A stretch of DNA of 64,000 nucleotides from Microvirga makkahensis (GCF_009830105.1 NZ_WURB01000003.1:124001-188000); one strand, 5' to 3'. Numbered from the stretch's first letter, positions 53,230 to 61,119 are shown. Numbers and translations: made by a program. The notes: generated from the sequence alone by a model not told the origin.

Positions 53230-53889
53230 GTGTTGGAGAACTACAATCCGTTTGGAACCCGCTGGTGCCCAGCGGGGGTGTACTGGTGCCCGGCTGGGCT
53301 CCAGGAAGCGCTCGTACGCGACTTCGAGGGAGACCGGGATGGCTTCGAGGCCGCCACCCTATTCAAGTTTCTGGCCCGCTTTCACGGGCACCAAGACCGG
53401 GAGTTTTTGATCGTAAAAGATGGGCTCAAAAAACACCCCGGCCTCGGGCTGCGGGAGAGCCAAATCAGGCGGGGACGGTTAGCCCTGGTTCGCAAGGGGT
53501 GGGTGACCTGCCATGTCCCAGAGAAGCTCTTTCGCAAATCCGACCGGGGTACGCTTCGACGCAACGTCTACACCTACACGTTCCCGGACTTCGTGAAGCG
53601 CTGGTTCCGCAAGGCTGGAGAATGGCTGGCTCGGAAGCTTAAACTCCTGAACGGAACCGCCGCCGCGCCTACAGTTACGCCTACGGCCTCGGAAGCCGTT
53701 ATGAAACATAGTCCCGAAGCTGTGGCGCGAGATAAAAACAATAATTGGAATAGGTCCAGCGTATCTGTAGGCGGGCCGGTTAGGGTATCCCCGCCCTCTC
53801 CGGTCGTGACTAAACCGACCGACGATGATCCAGGGCTCCTGGCCGCACTGGCGCGGTTGGCCTCAGGAGTACTCGGGAGGGGAACTTGA
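53230..53889 (+). CDS. Unknown protein of the island, possible winged-helix DNA binder
   Basis: The 219-aa frame starts at GTG (TTG follows). I recognise no family. Residues about 40-110 look like a winged-helix unit: a helix pair (LRESQIRRGRLALVRKGWV, where the second helix could be the recognition helix) and a basic beta hairpin, then a strongly basic segment (FRKAGEWLARKLKLL). Residues 140-200 are Pro/Ser/Thr-rich and probably disordered, ending in a Leu/Ala helix (LLAALARLASGVL). It faces the convergent GHKL-nuclease gene across a 155-bp gap. A replication or transcription role is possible but not shown. Confidence 0.6.
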   Translation: MLENYNPFGTRWCPAGVYWCPAGLQEALVRDFEGDRDGFEAATLFKFLARFHGHQDREFLIVKDGLKKHPGLGLRESQIRRGRLALVRKGWVTCHVPEKLFRKSDRGTLRRNVYTYTFPDFVKRWFRKAGEWLARKLKLLNGTAAAPTVTPTASEAVMKHSPEAVARDKNNNWNRSSVSVGGPVRVSPPSPVVTKPTDDDPGLLAALARLASGVLGRGT

Positions 53890-54044
53890 CAGTTCGAGGA
53901 CAGGAAATGGCCTAAGGGTTTGTCAACGGACAATCTCTTGCACCATGGAGGCGAGGTCTCGCATGCAGCCCCGTTCGTAACGCCGAAGCTCGAACTGTGC
54001 CACGCGCCAATATGGCAGCCGCGATACCGTCCTGCCTATGCAGG

Positions 54045-56024
54045 TCACTTGCGTTCGTCACTGGATACAACGACCCCCTCCAACAGAGCCGCGTATTCTT
54101 TGCGAAGGAATTGCATAGCGCGCTCGTCGTTGGCGGAAAAATTCAGGCGCTCCTGGATGAACTGGTAGCGGGCCTTGTTGTCCTCGATGAGTTGGTCCCA
54201 GGTAACAACGTGAATCTTTACGGTCGCGGTGTTACGTACGAGCCCCTGCCCCGTCGTGTCCGCCTCAACTTCATATTTCCCATACTTATCGAGGCTGTCG
54301 GACACGACCCAGAAATGCCAAACAATGCCGTTGCGGATCGAGAAGCGCCCATCATTTTCTATAGATGCAGCATACTTCTTGATCTGCGCGATCTCTTTTT
54401 CCCCAACAGGAACTCCTGGCCGTTTAAGTTCGACGACAAGATGCTCTACCTCGTTCTTCCGGTAACGCCGCAGCAGGCGGGAGAGCATGAGGTCAACAAC
54501 GCCGCGCGTCTGATCAATGTGCTTGACGGGTTCGTCAATCACGAGGTCATCGTCGAGATGTTGCCGATGGGCTTTGAGCACTGCCGTAAGGTCGCGGTCG
54601 TCTGTCGAAACGGCAAACTCCTCACCAAAAATCCAGGGATTATTCACGAGGATACGATGAAGCTGTGTCCGCTCCTTGATACGTCCGTCCTTCTTGTACT
54701 CGTAGACGGTCTGGTACAAGCCGCGCAGGAAGTTCAGCCGGTCCGTTACAACCTTCGCGGCTCCGATGATTGAGGACAGCGTCGTTTCCTCCAACAGCGC
54801 GGCTAGGTCGTCCTGCTCATGTTTCGGCAGGTCCACGACCTTCGCCAGAAGTTCGCGAAGCTGATTGGGGCCGGTTTCAATTGCATGCCGAAGTAGCTCA
54901 AGCTGGAGAGCTTTGGCTGCTTTCGGTGCGCCAGCTAACTCGGCGTTGGCAGACTGGATTTTGACAGCAACGATCTCAAAGACCTGTCGCTCCGCCTCTT
55001 CAACGCTGTTCTTCGGCTTGTCCCTGTAGGGATAGATGTCGCTGCTCTTCCAATCAGCGATCATTCGCGCAGCTTCCTTCTTGGCCTCGCCGTCGTAGTG
55101 CTCCTTGAGCAAGCTCTTCGCCGACTGGATAACTTCAGCAGCAAGAGGATCGAGGTCGGCAAGATCGAGGAGGTTCTGGTCGCCAAGGATATCAAGATAC
55201 GGAGACGAAAGGTACGCCGAGAACGAGAACTGCTTGAACGAAAACTTCGCCGGAACCTGCTGCGCCGCGAAGCCCTGGGAATCGCAGATGTACAGGTTGC
55301 GCTTACTCAGATGCTTCCATTCAATGACACGAAGTTTACCGGCAGGTGCGGATTGTCCATCCGACGCAACCTCCGGGGGAATAGGAAGAACGAACTGGTT
55401 GGAGATAGCGTTGGTTGGGTCGAGACGATGGCTTCCATAGTTGATGACGATGTCCGGGTAGTCGGCAAGGTACATGGCGAACAATTCAGTCAGTTCGCTC
55501 GCCGCTTGCTCACCATCAAGGTTCCTGAACTGCTTGTGCGGCTCACCGATCTTGACAATGCAGCCCGTCATTGTGCGCGAGGATGGGACCGGTTCGGATG
55601 TGCGAACCTCAGACGGGTCATCGCTCAGAACATCAAGGGTAAATTCATAAATGCTGCCGTCACTCTCGTAGAAGAACTTCCATGAGACTGATCGACCAAC
55701 GGACAGCGCCTTGTACCGGCCCTGGCCGAGATTGCCGTGCAGTACTCTACCATGCGTTTTCGTTCTAGCGCCCGGCTTCTTCCAAGAACCCCCAAGCTTG
55801 CCAAAGAAGTCTTTCGCCTCATCAGGCGTAGCGCCTACCCCGTTATCCTCAATGACAATGGCGTTCAACGCGATGTCAGTCTCATCGAAGTAGACGGTAA
55901 CCTCGGTGGCATCCGCGTCGAGGCTGTTCCAGATCAGTTCGGCAATCGCGCTTAATGGGCGAGCCCGTGCGATGCGATGGAAAGTGTCGGGTTGTGCGAC
56001 AACCTTGAGTCTCTGTGCAGCCAT
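54045..56024 (-). CDS. GHKL ATPase fused to a Shedu/DUF4263-like PD-(D/E)XK nuclease
   Basis: The 659-aa protein has an N-terminal Hsp90/MORC-type GHKL ATPase: N box AELIWNSLDAD (about residues 27-37), G1 box IEDNGVGATP, a GKLGGSWKK helix and a Gly-rich lid HGNLGQGRYKAL. A middle region (about 220-450) is mixed alpha with coiled segments. The C-terminal part (about 452-555) resembles DUF4263/Shedu nucleases: NNPWIFGEEF, then D511 in RGVVDLML, E532-x-K534 in VVELKRP, and Q547-Y551 in a QxxxY motif. All PD-(D/E)XK positions are present. The start has GGGGA 3 bases upstream. It stands alone on the minus strand inside the island. I infer an ATP-gated nuclease, probably anti-phage. Confidence 0.82.
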   Translation of the reverse strand: MAAQRLKVVAQPDTFHRIARARPLSAIAELIWNSLDADATEVTVYFDETDIALNAIVIEDNGVGATPDEAKDFFGKLGGSWKKPGARTKTHGRVLHGNLGQGRYKALSVGRSVSWKFFYESDGSIYEFTLDVLSDDPSEVRTSEPVPSSRTMTGCIVKIGEPHKQFRNLDGEQAASELTELFAMYLADYPDIVINYGSHRLDPTNAISNQFVLPIPPEVASDGQSAPAGKLRVIEWKHLSKRNLYICDSQGFAAQQVPAKFSFKQFSFSAYLSSPYLDILGDQNLLDLADLDPLAAEVIQSAKSLLKEHYDGEAKKEAARMIADWKSSDIYPYRDKPKNSVEEAERQVFEIVAVKIQSANAELAGAPKAAKALQLELLRHAIETGPNQLRELLAKVVDLPKHEQDDLAALLEETTLSSIIGAAKVVTDRLNFLRGLYQTVYEYKKDGRIKERTQLHRILVNNPWIFGEEFAVSTDDRDLTAVLKAHRQHLDDDLVIDEPVKHIDQTRGVVDLMLSRLLRRYRKNEVEHLVVELKRPGVPVGEKEIAQIKKYAASIENDGRFSIRNGIVWHFWVVSDSLDKYGKYEVEADTTGQGLVRNTATVKIHVVTWDQLIEDNKARYQFIQERLNFSANDERAMQFLRKEYAALLEGVVVSSDERK

Positions 56025-56111
56025 AGTCCCCCAGCCCCTTGTATTTCTCTTGATGATAGTAAGGCGTCGGCAGAATGTCGTGCCGCTTTTATGTTTATTC
56101 CTAACAGCCGC

Positions 56112-57077
56112 CTATAGACCAATTTCCATCGAGAGATTCCGCCGAAACAGTTCACCATCGCGAATGTAGCGCCGCACTGTCGCCGCCGATTTGTGGCGAG
56201 TCTGACGCATGATGACCCGTTCCTCGACCCCGTTCGTGGCCGCCGCCGTGGCGAACCCAGCCCGCATCGAGTGACCCGCGAACGCCTGTGCATCGAGACC
56301 GGCGAGGGCCGCGCGGCGCTGCACGATTTCCGCGATGGCATTGGTCGAAATCTTGTCGCGGAGATGACCGTGCCGGGTCACGGCCCGGAACACTCGGCCA
56401 TCGAAAATTCGCGCAGTCATAATCCAATTTTCGTACGCAGCCACGGGACACGTGACGGTGCCGGTGCGCCCGACCGCCAGAACCTCGCCTGCACCGTCCT
56501 GATCCGCCTTGGAGCGCCGAATGGTGATCCGCAGACCCTCGGGCACCACGGCGACATCATCAAGGGTGAGGGCCACCAGTTCGGAGCGCCGCAGGGCCGC
56601 TGCGAAGCCGACGAGCAGCAACGCTTTGTCCCTGATGTCGATCAGCCGGGAACCACAGGTGTCGATGACGCGCCGGATCAGCGGCACGGTCAGGGCCTCG
56701 GCGTGGCGCTGCGCCGTCCCCTTTTCCCGGCGCAGGCCCCGCATCACATCGCGGATCGCGGCATGTTTCGTATCGAGAGAGTGACCGGTGAGGCGGTGCG
56801 CCACAGCGATGGACGACAGGCGGCGCGTGAGCGTCGCCACCGCGAGCCGGTCCGCGTACGCGGCCACGTACAGCCCGACCGTTGCCGGGGCCGCAGGCAA
56901 AGCCGTGAGGCCCTGCGCACGGCACCAGCCCTCGAAATGCTGCCAATCGGCCCTGTACGCCTTCCGCGTGGCTTCGGCGCGAGCACCCTCGGCCAGCCCC
57001 GCCGCACGATCCGCCGCCGCCGCGAGGTCCACCGGGGCGGTGACAGTCCCGGTGACGGGGGCGACGAGAGCGGTCAT
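56112..57077 (-). CDS. Tyrosine recombinase/integrase of the island
   Basis: The 321-aa protein has an N-terminal SAM-like core-binding domain (residues about 30-115, KAYRADWQHFEGWCRAQGL) and a C-terminal catalytic domain. The catalytic set is visible: the first Arg in AALRRSELVALTLDDV, HSMRAGF (HxxR), the H/W position in TRHKSAA, and the Tyr in VRRYIR. A GGAG lies 6 bases before the ATG. It is a second, different recombinase within a serine-recombinase element, either resident cargo or the mark of a nested event. It is upstream of and collinear with the GHKL-nuclease gene. Confidence 0.9.
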   Translation of the reverse strand: MTALVAPVTGTVTAPVDLAAAADRAAGLAEGARAEATRKAYRADWQHFEGWCRAQGLTALPAAPATVGLYVAAYADRLAVATLTRRLSSIAVAHRLTGHSLDTKHAAIRDVMRGLRREKGTAQRHAEALTVPLIRRVIDTCGSRLIDIRDKALLLVGFAAALRRSELVALTLDDVAVVPEGLRITIRRSKADQDGAGEVLAVGRTGTVTCPVAAYENWIMTARIFDGRVFRAVTRHGHLRDKISTNAIAEIVQRRAALAGLDAQAFAGHSMRAGFATAAATNGVEERVIMRQTRHKSAATVRRYIRDGELFRRNLSMEIGL

Positions 57078-57086
57078 GCGGTACTC

Positions 57087-57121
57087 CTAAGCTTGGATAC
57101 ATTTTTATTATCACAGCTTAG
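57087..57121. repeat. 7-bp inverted repeat just upstream of the tyrosine recombinase
   Basis: CTAAGCT and AGCTTAG are perfect inverted arms separated by 21 AT-rich bases, starting 10 bp before the recombinase start. On the minus strand the spacer contains GATAATAAA, which could be a promoter -10. The site may be an operator or a recombinase-binding site. Confidence 0.35.
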
Positions 57122-57156
57122 AAACCCGGTCTACGGCCACGCTTGTGGGCCACGAA

Positions 57157-57187
57157 AAAAGCCCGAAAGGAGGTGATCCGGGCTTTT
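57157..57187 (+). promoter_or_regulatory. Hairpin whose loop is a perfect complement of the 16S rRNA 3' end
   Basis: A perfect 9-bp stem (AAAAGCCCG / CGGGCTTTT) encloses 13 bases. The loop plus the first stem base reads AAAGGAGGTGATCC, the exact complement of the 14-nt 16S rRNA tail GGATCACCTCCTTT. It sits at the 5' side of the rightward 85-aa/Crp operon. A TTG at 57186 is 12 bases past the GGAGG but the frame it opens is not convincing. The stem with TTTT could also act as a weak terminator or attenuator. Confidence 0.45.
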
Positions 57188-57344
57188 GAAGTCTGCCAAG
57201 TATGGAGGAACGGTCAGGGGCGATGGTTCCTCAAAAAACCAACACGCGGCTTACCAACACGGTTCCGCTCGTCGCCAGTGCCGATGGAACTTCGCAGGGG
57301 AGCGGCGCTTGAACCTCGTTGGCATTCTCAGAGCGGTCGCCGTT

Positions 57345-57602
57345 ATGGAGCGGAAAATCGAGCTACAGCCCATGCCAGTTATGATCGGCAGGGGAGATCG
57401 GGAGGGGCGGCTCGTGCTGGTGGACGGCGAGCTTGTCGCCGTTCTGGTGCGCCTCGACGGCGATACCCATGCCGCTGACGTGCGGGGGCAGTGGTTCCTC
57501 GAAGCCGGGTTCGGCCCGCTCGACACCAAACGGCATCCGACCTTCACCGATCCGGAAGAAGCCAAACGCTGGGTTCTGAGCCAATTTGATGGGAATGGTT
57601 AG
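57345..57602 (+). CDS. Unknown 85-aa protein upstream of the Crp/Fnr gene
   Basis: The product begins MERKIELQPMPVMIGRGDREGRLVLVDGELVAVLVRL and continues as alternating strands with an acidic C-terminal helix (TDPEEAKRWVLSQF). I do not recognise a family. The frame is open upstream to a TTG at 57186, but those 53 residues look like non-coding sequence. The stop is one base before the Crp ATG, so the two are surely coupled. Confidence 0.6.
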   Translation: MERKIELQPMPVMIGRGDREGRLVLVDGELVAVLVRLDGDTHAADVRGQWFLEAGFGPLDTKRHPTFTDPEEAKRWVLSQFDGNG

Positions 57603-57603
57603 C

Positions 57604-58374
57604 ATGGAACAGCACCACCGTCCCGATCAGACCAACAGCACGACGGCACCGGCAAACCCGCTGATCCGCAAGCTGGAACAACGCGATACCCTTGCCCCGG
57701 AGGAGAAACAGGCGCTCGACAAGGCCATGGCCCGAGGCCGAATCAAGGAGTTCAGGACCAAGGAAGAGATGGTCCGAGAACACGACGAGCCGTCCTTTTC
57801 GACGTTGCTCCTCGACGGATGGGCCGCGCGGTACAAATCTCTGAGCGATGGCCGCCGCCAAATGCTGGCGTTCCACATCTCCGGTGATTTCGTTGATCTG
57901 CATGCCTTCCCGCTCAAGGTTCAGGACCACAGCGTGGTGGCGCTCACGCCCTGCAAGGTGGTTCTCGTCCCGCACGAGGCCCTGAACGAGATCACCGAGA
58001 ACTTCCCCCATCTCACCCGCTTGCTGTGGGTCAGTACCCTCATCGACGGCGCAATCGTGCGCGAATGGCTCCTCAGCACCGGACGGCGCTCCGCCATCGA
58101 GCACGTGGCAAATCTGATGTGCGAGACCTACACCCGCCTTCAGGCCATCGGCCTCGCTAAGGCCGATGAGTTCAACTTCCCGCTCACCCAAGCCGAGCTT
58201 GGCGATGCCCTCGGCATCAGCACGGTCCATGTGAACCGCGTCCTCCAAGACCTCAGAAAGGAAGGGCTGATCACATGGAAAGGGGATCGCATCGAGATCA
58301 ACGACTGGGATCGCCTGTGCGCCTTGGCGGATTTCGATCCGACGTATCTCCATCTGGATCAGCGGCCCCGGTGA
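57604..58374 (+). CDS. Crp/Fnr family transcriptional regulator
   Basis: The 256-aa protein has an N-terminal cNMP-binding-type beta barrel (residues about 20-145; GRRQMLAFHISGDFVDLHAF matches the phosphate-binding segment position) and a C-terminal HTH_Crp domain with the recognition helix in LTQAELGDALGISTVHVNRVLQDLRKEGLI. It lacks the N-terminal Cys cluster of Fnr. Alphaproteobacteria carry many such paralogues. In the island it may control cargo genes or the recombinases, which is inference. Confidence 0.9.
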   Translation: MEQHHRPDQTNSTTAPANPLIRKLEQRDTLAPEEKQALDKAMARGRIKEFRTKEEMVREHDEPSFSTLLLDGWAARYKSLSDGRRQMLAFHISGDFVDLHAFPLKVQDHSVVALTPCKVVLVPHEALNEITENFPHLTRLLWVSTLIDGAIVREWLLSTGRRSAIEHVANLMCETYTRLQAIGLAKADEFNFPLTQAELGDALGISTVHVNRVLQDLRKEGLITWKGDRIEINDWDRLCALADFDPTYLHLDQRPR

Positions 58375-58427
58375 TCATGATCACCGGTCTCCACCCGGTC
58401 TCCATCCGGAGCGGGCTAAATACCGGC

Positions 58428-58796
58428 ATGAGCAAGACCACCCTGAAATCCAAGTCCCATCGCGTTCTGGCGCATATCGAGATCGACAGCCGGGGCGTCC
58501 ACCGCATCACCGATCACGGCCATAAAACGTTGGGTTACTACGACCCCAGGACGAACCGGACGACCGACAGGAATCACCGGCTCGTGGGTTACGGATACCA
58601 GTTGCCCAGGCTCATTCCGGCTGATCTCGCGGAAGAGGGCGGGGCTGGGACGATCCAGCCGCAGCCACCCCTTTCTCCGAAGCAATCCCGCGCCAGAGCC
58701 GAGCGCCAGCAACGCATCCAGCAACAGGTTCAGCAAGAGAAAACTCGGTCGGCAGAGAAGCTGCGCGATCTGCGCACCAAACTTGCCAAGACCTGA
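58428..58796 (+). CDS. Unknown 122-aa protein with a coiled-coil tail
   Basis: The product starts MSKTTLKSKSHRVLAHIEID and has a short internally repetitive segment (DHGHKTLGYYDPRTNRTTD and DRNHRLVGYG). The C-terminal third is a charged Gln/Arg/Lys coiled coil (ARAERQQRIQQQVQQEKTR). No family is recognised. It follows the Crp/Fnr gene by 53 bp on the same strand. The start is the ATG at 58428; the frame is open further upstream inside the Crp gene. Confidence 0.55.
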   Translation: MSKTTLKSKSHRVLAHIEIDSRGVHRITDHGHKTLGYYDPRTNRTTDRNHRLVGYGYQLPRLIPADLAEEGGAGTIQPQPPLSPKQSRARAERQQRIQQQVQQEKTRSAEKLRDLRTKLAKT

Positions 58797-58817
58797 TCGA
58801 AACAGGTCAGCCAGTGG

Positions 58818-59207
58818 TCAGGAATGCCGGATGTCTGGCTTCTTGAGCGATAGCTGCACGAGGGCCTTCAACAGTTCCTCGCGCTTCATGGGCTTTTCAA
58901 GCCACGGCACATCGTCAAGCTCGGACGGCACGCCCATGTGCCGGGGGTATCCTGAGTAAACGACGAAGGGGATGCTGCGTTGATGAAGCTCCTCCGCAAG
59001 CTCCGTGGCAGGGCCATCCTTGAGCATGAAGTCCAAGATGACGAACTCGGGGGTATTGTCTGCCAGCCACTCCCGCGCCTGTGCGATGGAGGCTACCGCC
59101 TGCACGTCGAAGCCGACTTCTTCAAGGTAAGCCTCGACAGACATCGCAATGAGGGCCTGATCTTCGATGATGAGGCAGCGGGGCTGAGTGAGTCTTTCTG
59201 GAAACAT
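58818..59207 (-). CDS. Stand-alone response regulator receiver domain
   Basis: The 129-aa protein is one CheY-like receiver: acidic pair in CLIIEDQ, phospho-Asp D59 in FVILDFML, Ser in FVVYSGYP and Lys in WLEKPMK. It has no output domain. It resembles the single-domain receivers common in Methylobacteriaceae that act in phosphorelays. No kinase lies in the island, so it would depend on chromosomal kinases. The start at 59207 is the ATG closest to the domain and has no clear Shine-Dalgarno. Frames continue to 59243. Confidence 0.85.
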   Translation of the reverse strand: MFPERLTQPRCLIIEDQALIAMSVEAYLEEVGFDVQAVASIAQAREWLADNTPEFVILDFMLKDGPATELAEELHQRSIPFVVYSGYPRHMGVPSELDDVPWLEKPMKREELLKALVQLSLKKPDIRHS

Positions 59208-59584
59208 GAGACGACCGATACAGGACGACAGGGAAACCCACATTCACCCATGTTGGACTGAGCCGTTACGGCCATTCCGGGGTATTCTCGGAGACTACAT
59301 CGCCAGCACGGGTTGTCATCCGAGGTTTGTGAGGCGGTGCTCTGCATCGCTTCGCGCTGCACCACCCCACCTGTCGAAGCCGATCCGCTGGCTCGACAAG
59401 CTCGCCGCTTGATCGTCTCCGACCTGATTCCATCACTATGCTGTGTCGATGATCTGAGGGTTTCCTTCGGTTTCAGGCATAGGAAGGGCATTGTAGCCTC
59501 CCGGTGGGAGGCCACTTGAAACGGTTTGAACGCTGAGCAGGGAGGGTCCGCGCCGGATGCAGCCCCGGTCTCCCGTGGGCTGAG
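59208..59584. other. Non-coding stretch between the receiver and HUH genes
   Basis: This 377-bp stretch has only overlapping short frames without signatures. One hairpin is visible at 59,496-59,512 (GCCTCCC, GGT, GGGAGGC) but it lacks a T-run. The receiver-gene promoter must lie here. It could also hold an origin for the neighbouring Rep-like protein, but I see no repeat cluster that would support that. Confidence 0.5.
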
Positions 59585-60166
59585 CTATGGGTGCGGGTTG
59601 CGTCCCGCCGAACGGTTCCAGACGAACAGGGCCTCGTCGCTGTCCAGCGCCGCGCCGACCTGATCCTTGCAGACGTACAGAGCCCATCCTTCATCGCGGA
59701 TACGCTGCACGTCGGACGAACCGTACTGGATCAGTCCCCGCCACTTCATGCCAAGAAGCTCCTCGAACTCCTCGCCGCGTGTCTCAGGAACACGCCAGAG
59801 CAGGTGGCAGTGAAGGTTGGTGTCGGCGTGCTCGATGAAGCCGATGCACCCCATCCGCTTCTCGGCGGGCAGCCGGTTGAACCGCTTCCCGAACAGGGCG
59901 CGGCTCGTCCAGTAGTCCAGCGTATCGAGATCGGTCTGGACCTGTTCCGGGGCGATCTTGCGAATGGTCGGCAGGCGATTGACGCCGGGTTCCACCGGAA
60001 CACCGGATGACGGGAGGCGAAGGCACTCCCCATCGTCCGTGATGCGGAAGGCCGGTGCCGTGGTGCCGCCGTACATGTTGTTGTAGCTCAAGGTGACGGC
60101 GAAGTTGGCGGGAAAGTCGAGGAAGACGCGCACCCACGCATCGGCTAGTGCTGAGTTCTGACGCAT
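59585..60166 (-). CDS. Compact HUH/YxxK Rep-like endonuclease candidate
   Basis: The 193-aa protein contains, in the canonical order, a strand-like motif I (FAVTLSY, residues 22-28), an HUH motif (LHCHLLW, H119 and H121) and a YxxK motif (WALYVCK, Y164 and K167). This is the arrangement of rolling-circle Rep and related single-strand nickases (HUH endonucleases). There is no helicase domain. It follows the 120-aa gene by 15 bp on the same strand. The motifs are read by eye and the family assignment needs structural comparison, but the order and spacing are persuasive. Confidence 0.6.
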   Translation of the reverse strand: MRQNSALADAWVRVFLDFPANFAVTLSYNNMYGGTTAPAFRITDDGECLRLPSSGVPVEPGVNRLPTIRKIAPEQVQTDLDTLDYWTSRALFGKRFNRLPAEKRMGCIGFIEHADTNLHCHLLWRVPETRGEEFEELLGMKWRGLIQYGSSDVQRIRDEGWALYVCKDQVGAALDSDEALFVWNRSAGRNPHP

Positions 60167-60181
60167 GACGAAGGCTCCGCG

Positions 60182-60544
60182 TCAGAGGTCCAAGGACCGC
60201 AGCCATTCATGGACGGCCAGACGGGTTCCATCCGATCCGCCGTAACGGTCCTCGTCGTCATAGTACGCCTCGATAACAGTGTGCGTTGCCCATGGCTGCA
60301 TCAGGTCGCCGTTACGCCAGACCGCGCGGACCCGGAAAGACCATGCGAGGTCCGGGTGCTCGAACAGGTAGCTCCACGTCACCGCATCGCGCGGAATGCC
60401 GTAGCGGCTGCCGATCTGGCGGGGCGTGATGCACGCGCCCTCGATGGTCCAGACCTCCCGATCAGGCTCCGATAAATAGTGACGAACAAGGCGCTGGATG
60501 ATAATCTGATTGGCAATGTCAGCTTCAGTATTATTGGTCAGCAA
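60182..60544 (-). CDS. Unknown 120-aa protein upstream of the HUH gene
   Basis: The product starts MLTNNTEADIANQIIIQRLVRHYLSEPDREVW and contains a possible helix-turn-helix-like stretch (ITPRQIGSRYGIPRDAVTWSYL) with an acidic, aromatic C-terminal half (HTVIEAYYDDEDRYGG). No family is recognised. It is 15 bp from the HUH gene and probably forms an operon with it, perhaps as its DNA-binding partner (inference). Confidence 0.55.
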   Translation of the reverse strand: MLTNNTEADIANQIIIQRLVRHYLSEPDREVWTIEGACITPRQIGSRYGIPRDAVTWSYLFEHPDLAWSFRVRAVWRNGDLMQPWATHTVIEAYYDDEDRYGGSDGTRLAVHEWLRSLDL

Positions 60545-60618
60545 AACTCAGTCTCCAAGTAATACGCGCAGGATAACAAAGACGGACTGCGCCTGCGATA
60601 TTTATCACGGAGGTTGGA

Positions 60619-60915
60619 ATGCTTGCTCGTAACCTGATGAATGCCTACAAGATGATGCGCGCCCTCGGCCTTGTTCGGTCCAAACGGGACTACTCGCGCC
60701 GCTGGCTCGGGCGCGGCCAGACGTATTTGCGCGATTACGAACTTCGGGGCCGTGACTTCGTGCAGGTGCCAGCGGCCACCGTCACCCGGCTTCGTTCACG
60801 ACTGCGGGCCGTGGCCGACCGGGTGCCCGCAGGCATTCGTACGGAGATCGAGGCCGTCATCGCCACCATCGACCAAGGAACGGCGGTGGCCGATCTGCTG
60901 GCTCGACGCGGATGA
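60619..60915 (+). CDS. Small basic protein, DUF6626-like
   Basis: The 98-aa protein (MLARNLMNAYKMMRALGLVRSKRDYSRRWLGRGQTYLRDYE) is basic in its first half and helical after residue 50. I associate the N-terminal motif with DUF6626, a short alphaproteobacterial family of unknown function, but with limited certainty. A GGAGG lies 7 bases upstream. It is the only rightward gene between the HUH operon and the serine recombinase. Its size and charge would also suit a recombination directionality factor. Confidence 0.6.
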   Translation: MLARNLMNAYKMMRALGLVRSKRDYSRRWLGRGQTYLRDYELRGRDFVQVPAATVTRLRSRLRAVADRVPAGIRTEIEAVIATIDQGTAVADLLARRG

Positions 60916-61119
60916 ACTTCAACCCGGTTAGGACAATTTGAGACCGGCGATGGGAAGCTGGATTGGCGGCACGGCTCGATTAGCGCGGTTGGAGTTCGAG
61001 AACCATATCCTGATCCCCTTCCCTTTTCTATAAAACTCCATTCTTTCGACGACGGTGTTTATAGGGTTCGCTTCCTTGCGCAGCACGTCGATGAACAAGA
61101 TCGACGCCCTTCTCGACGG

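Noticed and set aside
57186..57344. Upstream extension of the 85-aa protein to the TTG next to the perfect anti-16S sequence
   Set aside because: The 53 added residues have a composition unlike protein. The extension is kept only as an alternative in the hairpin finding.
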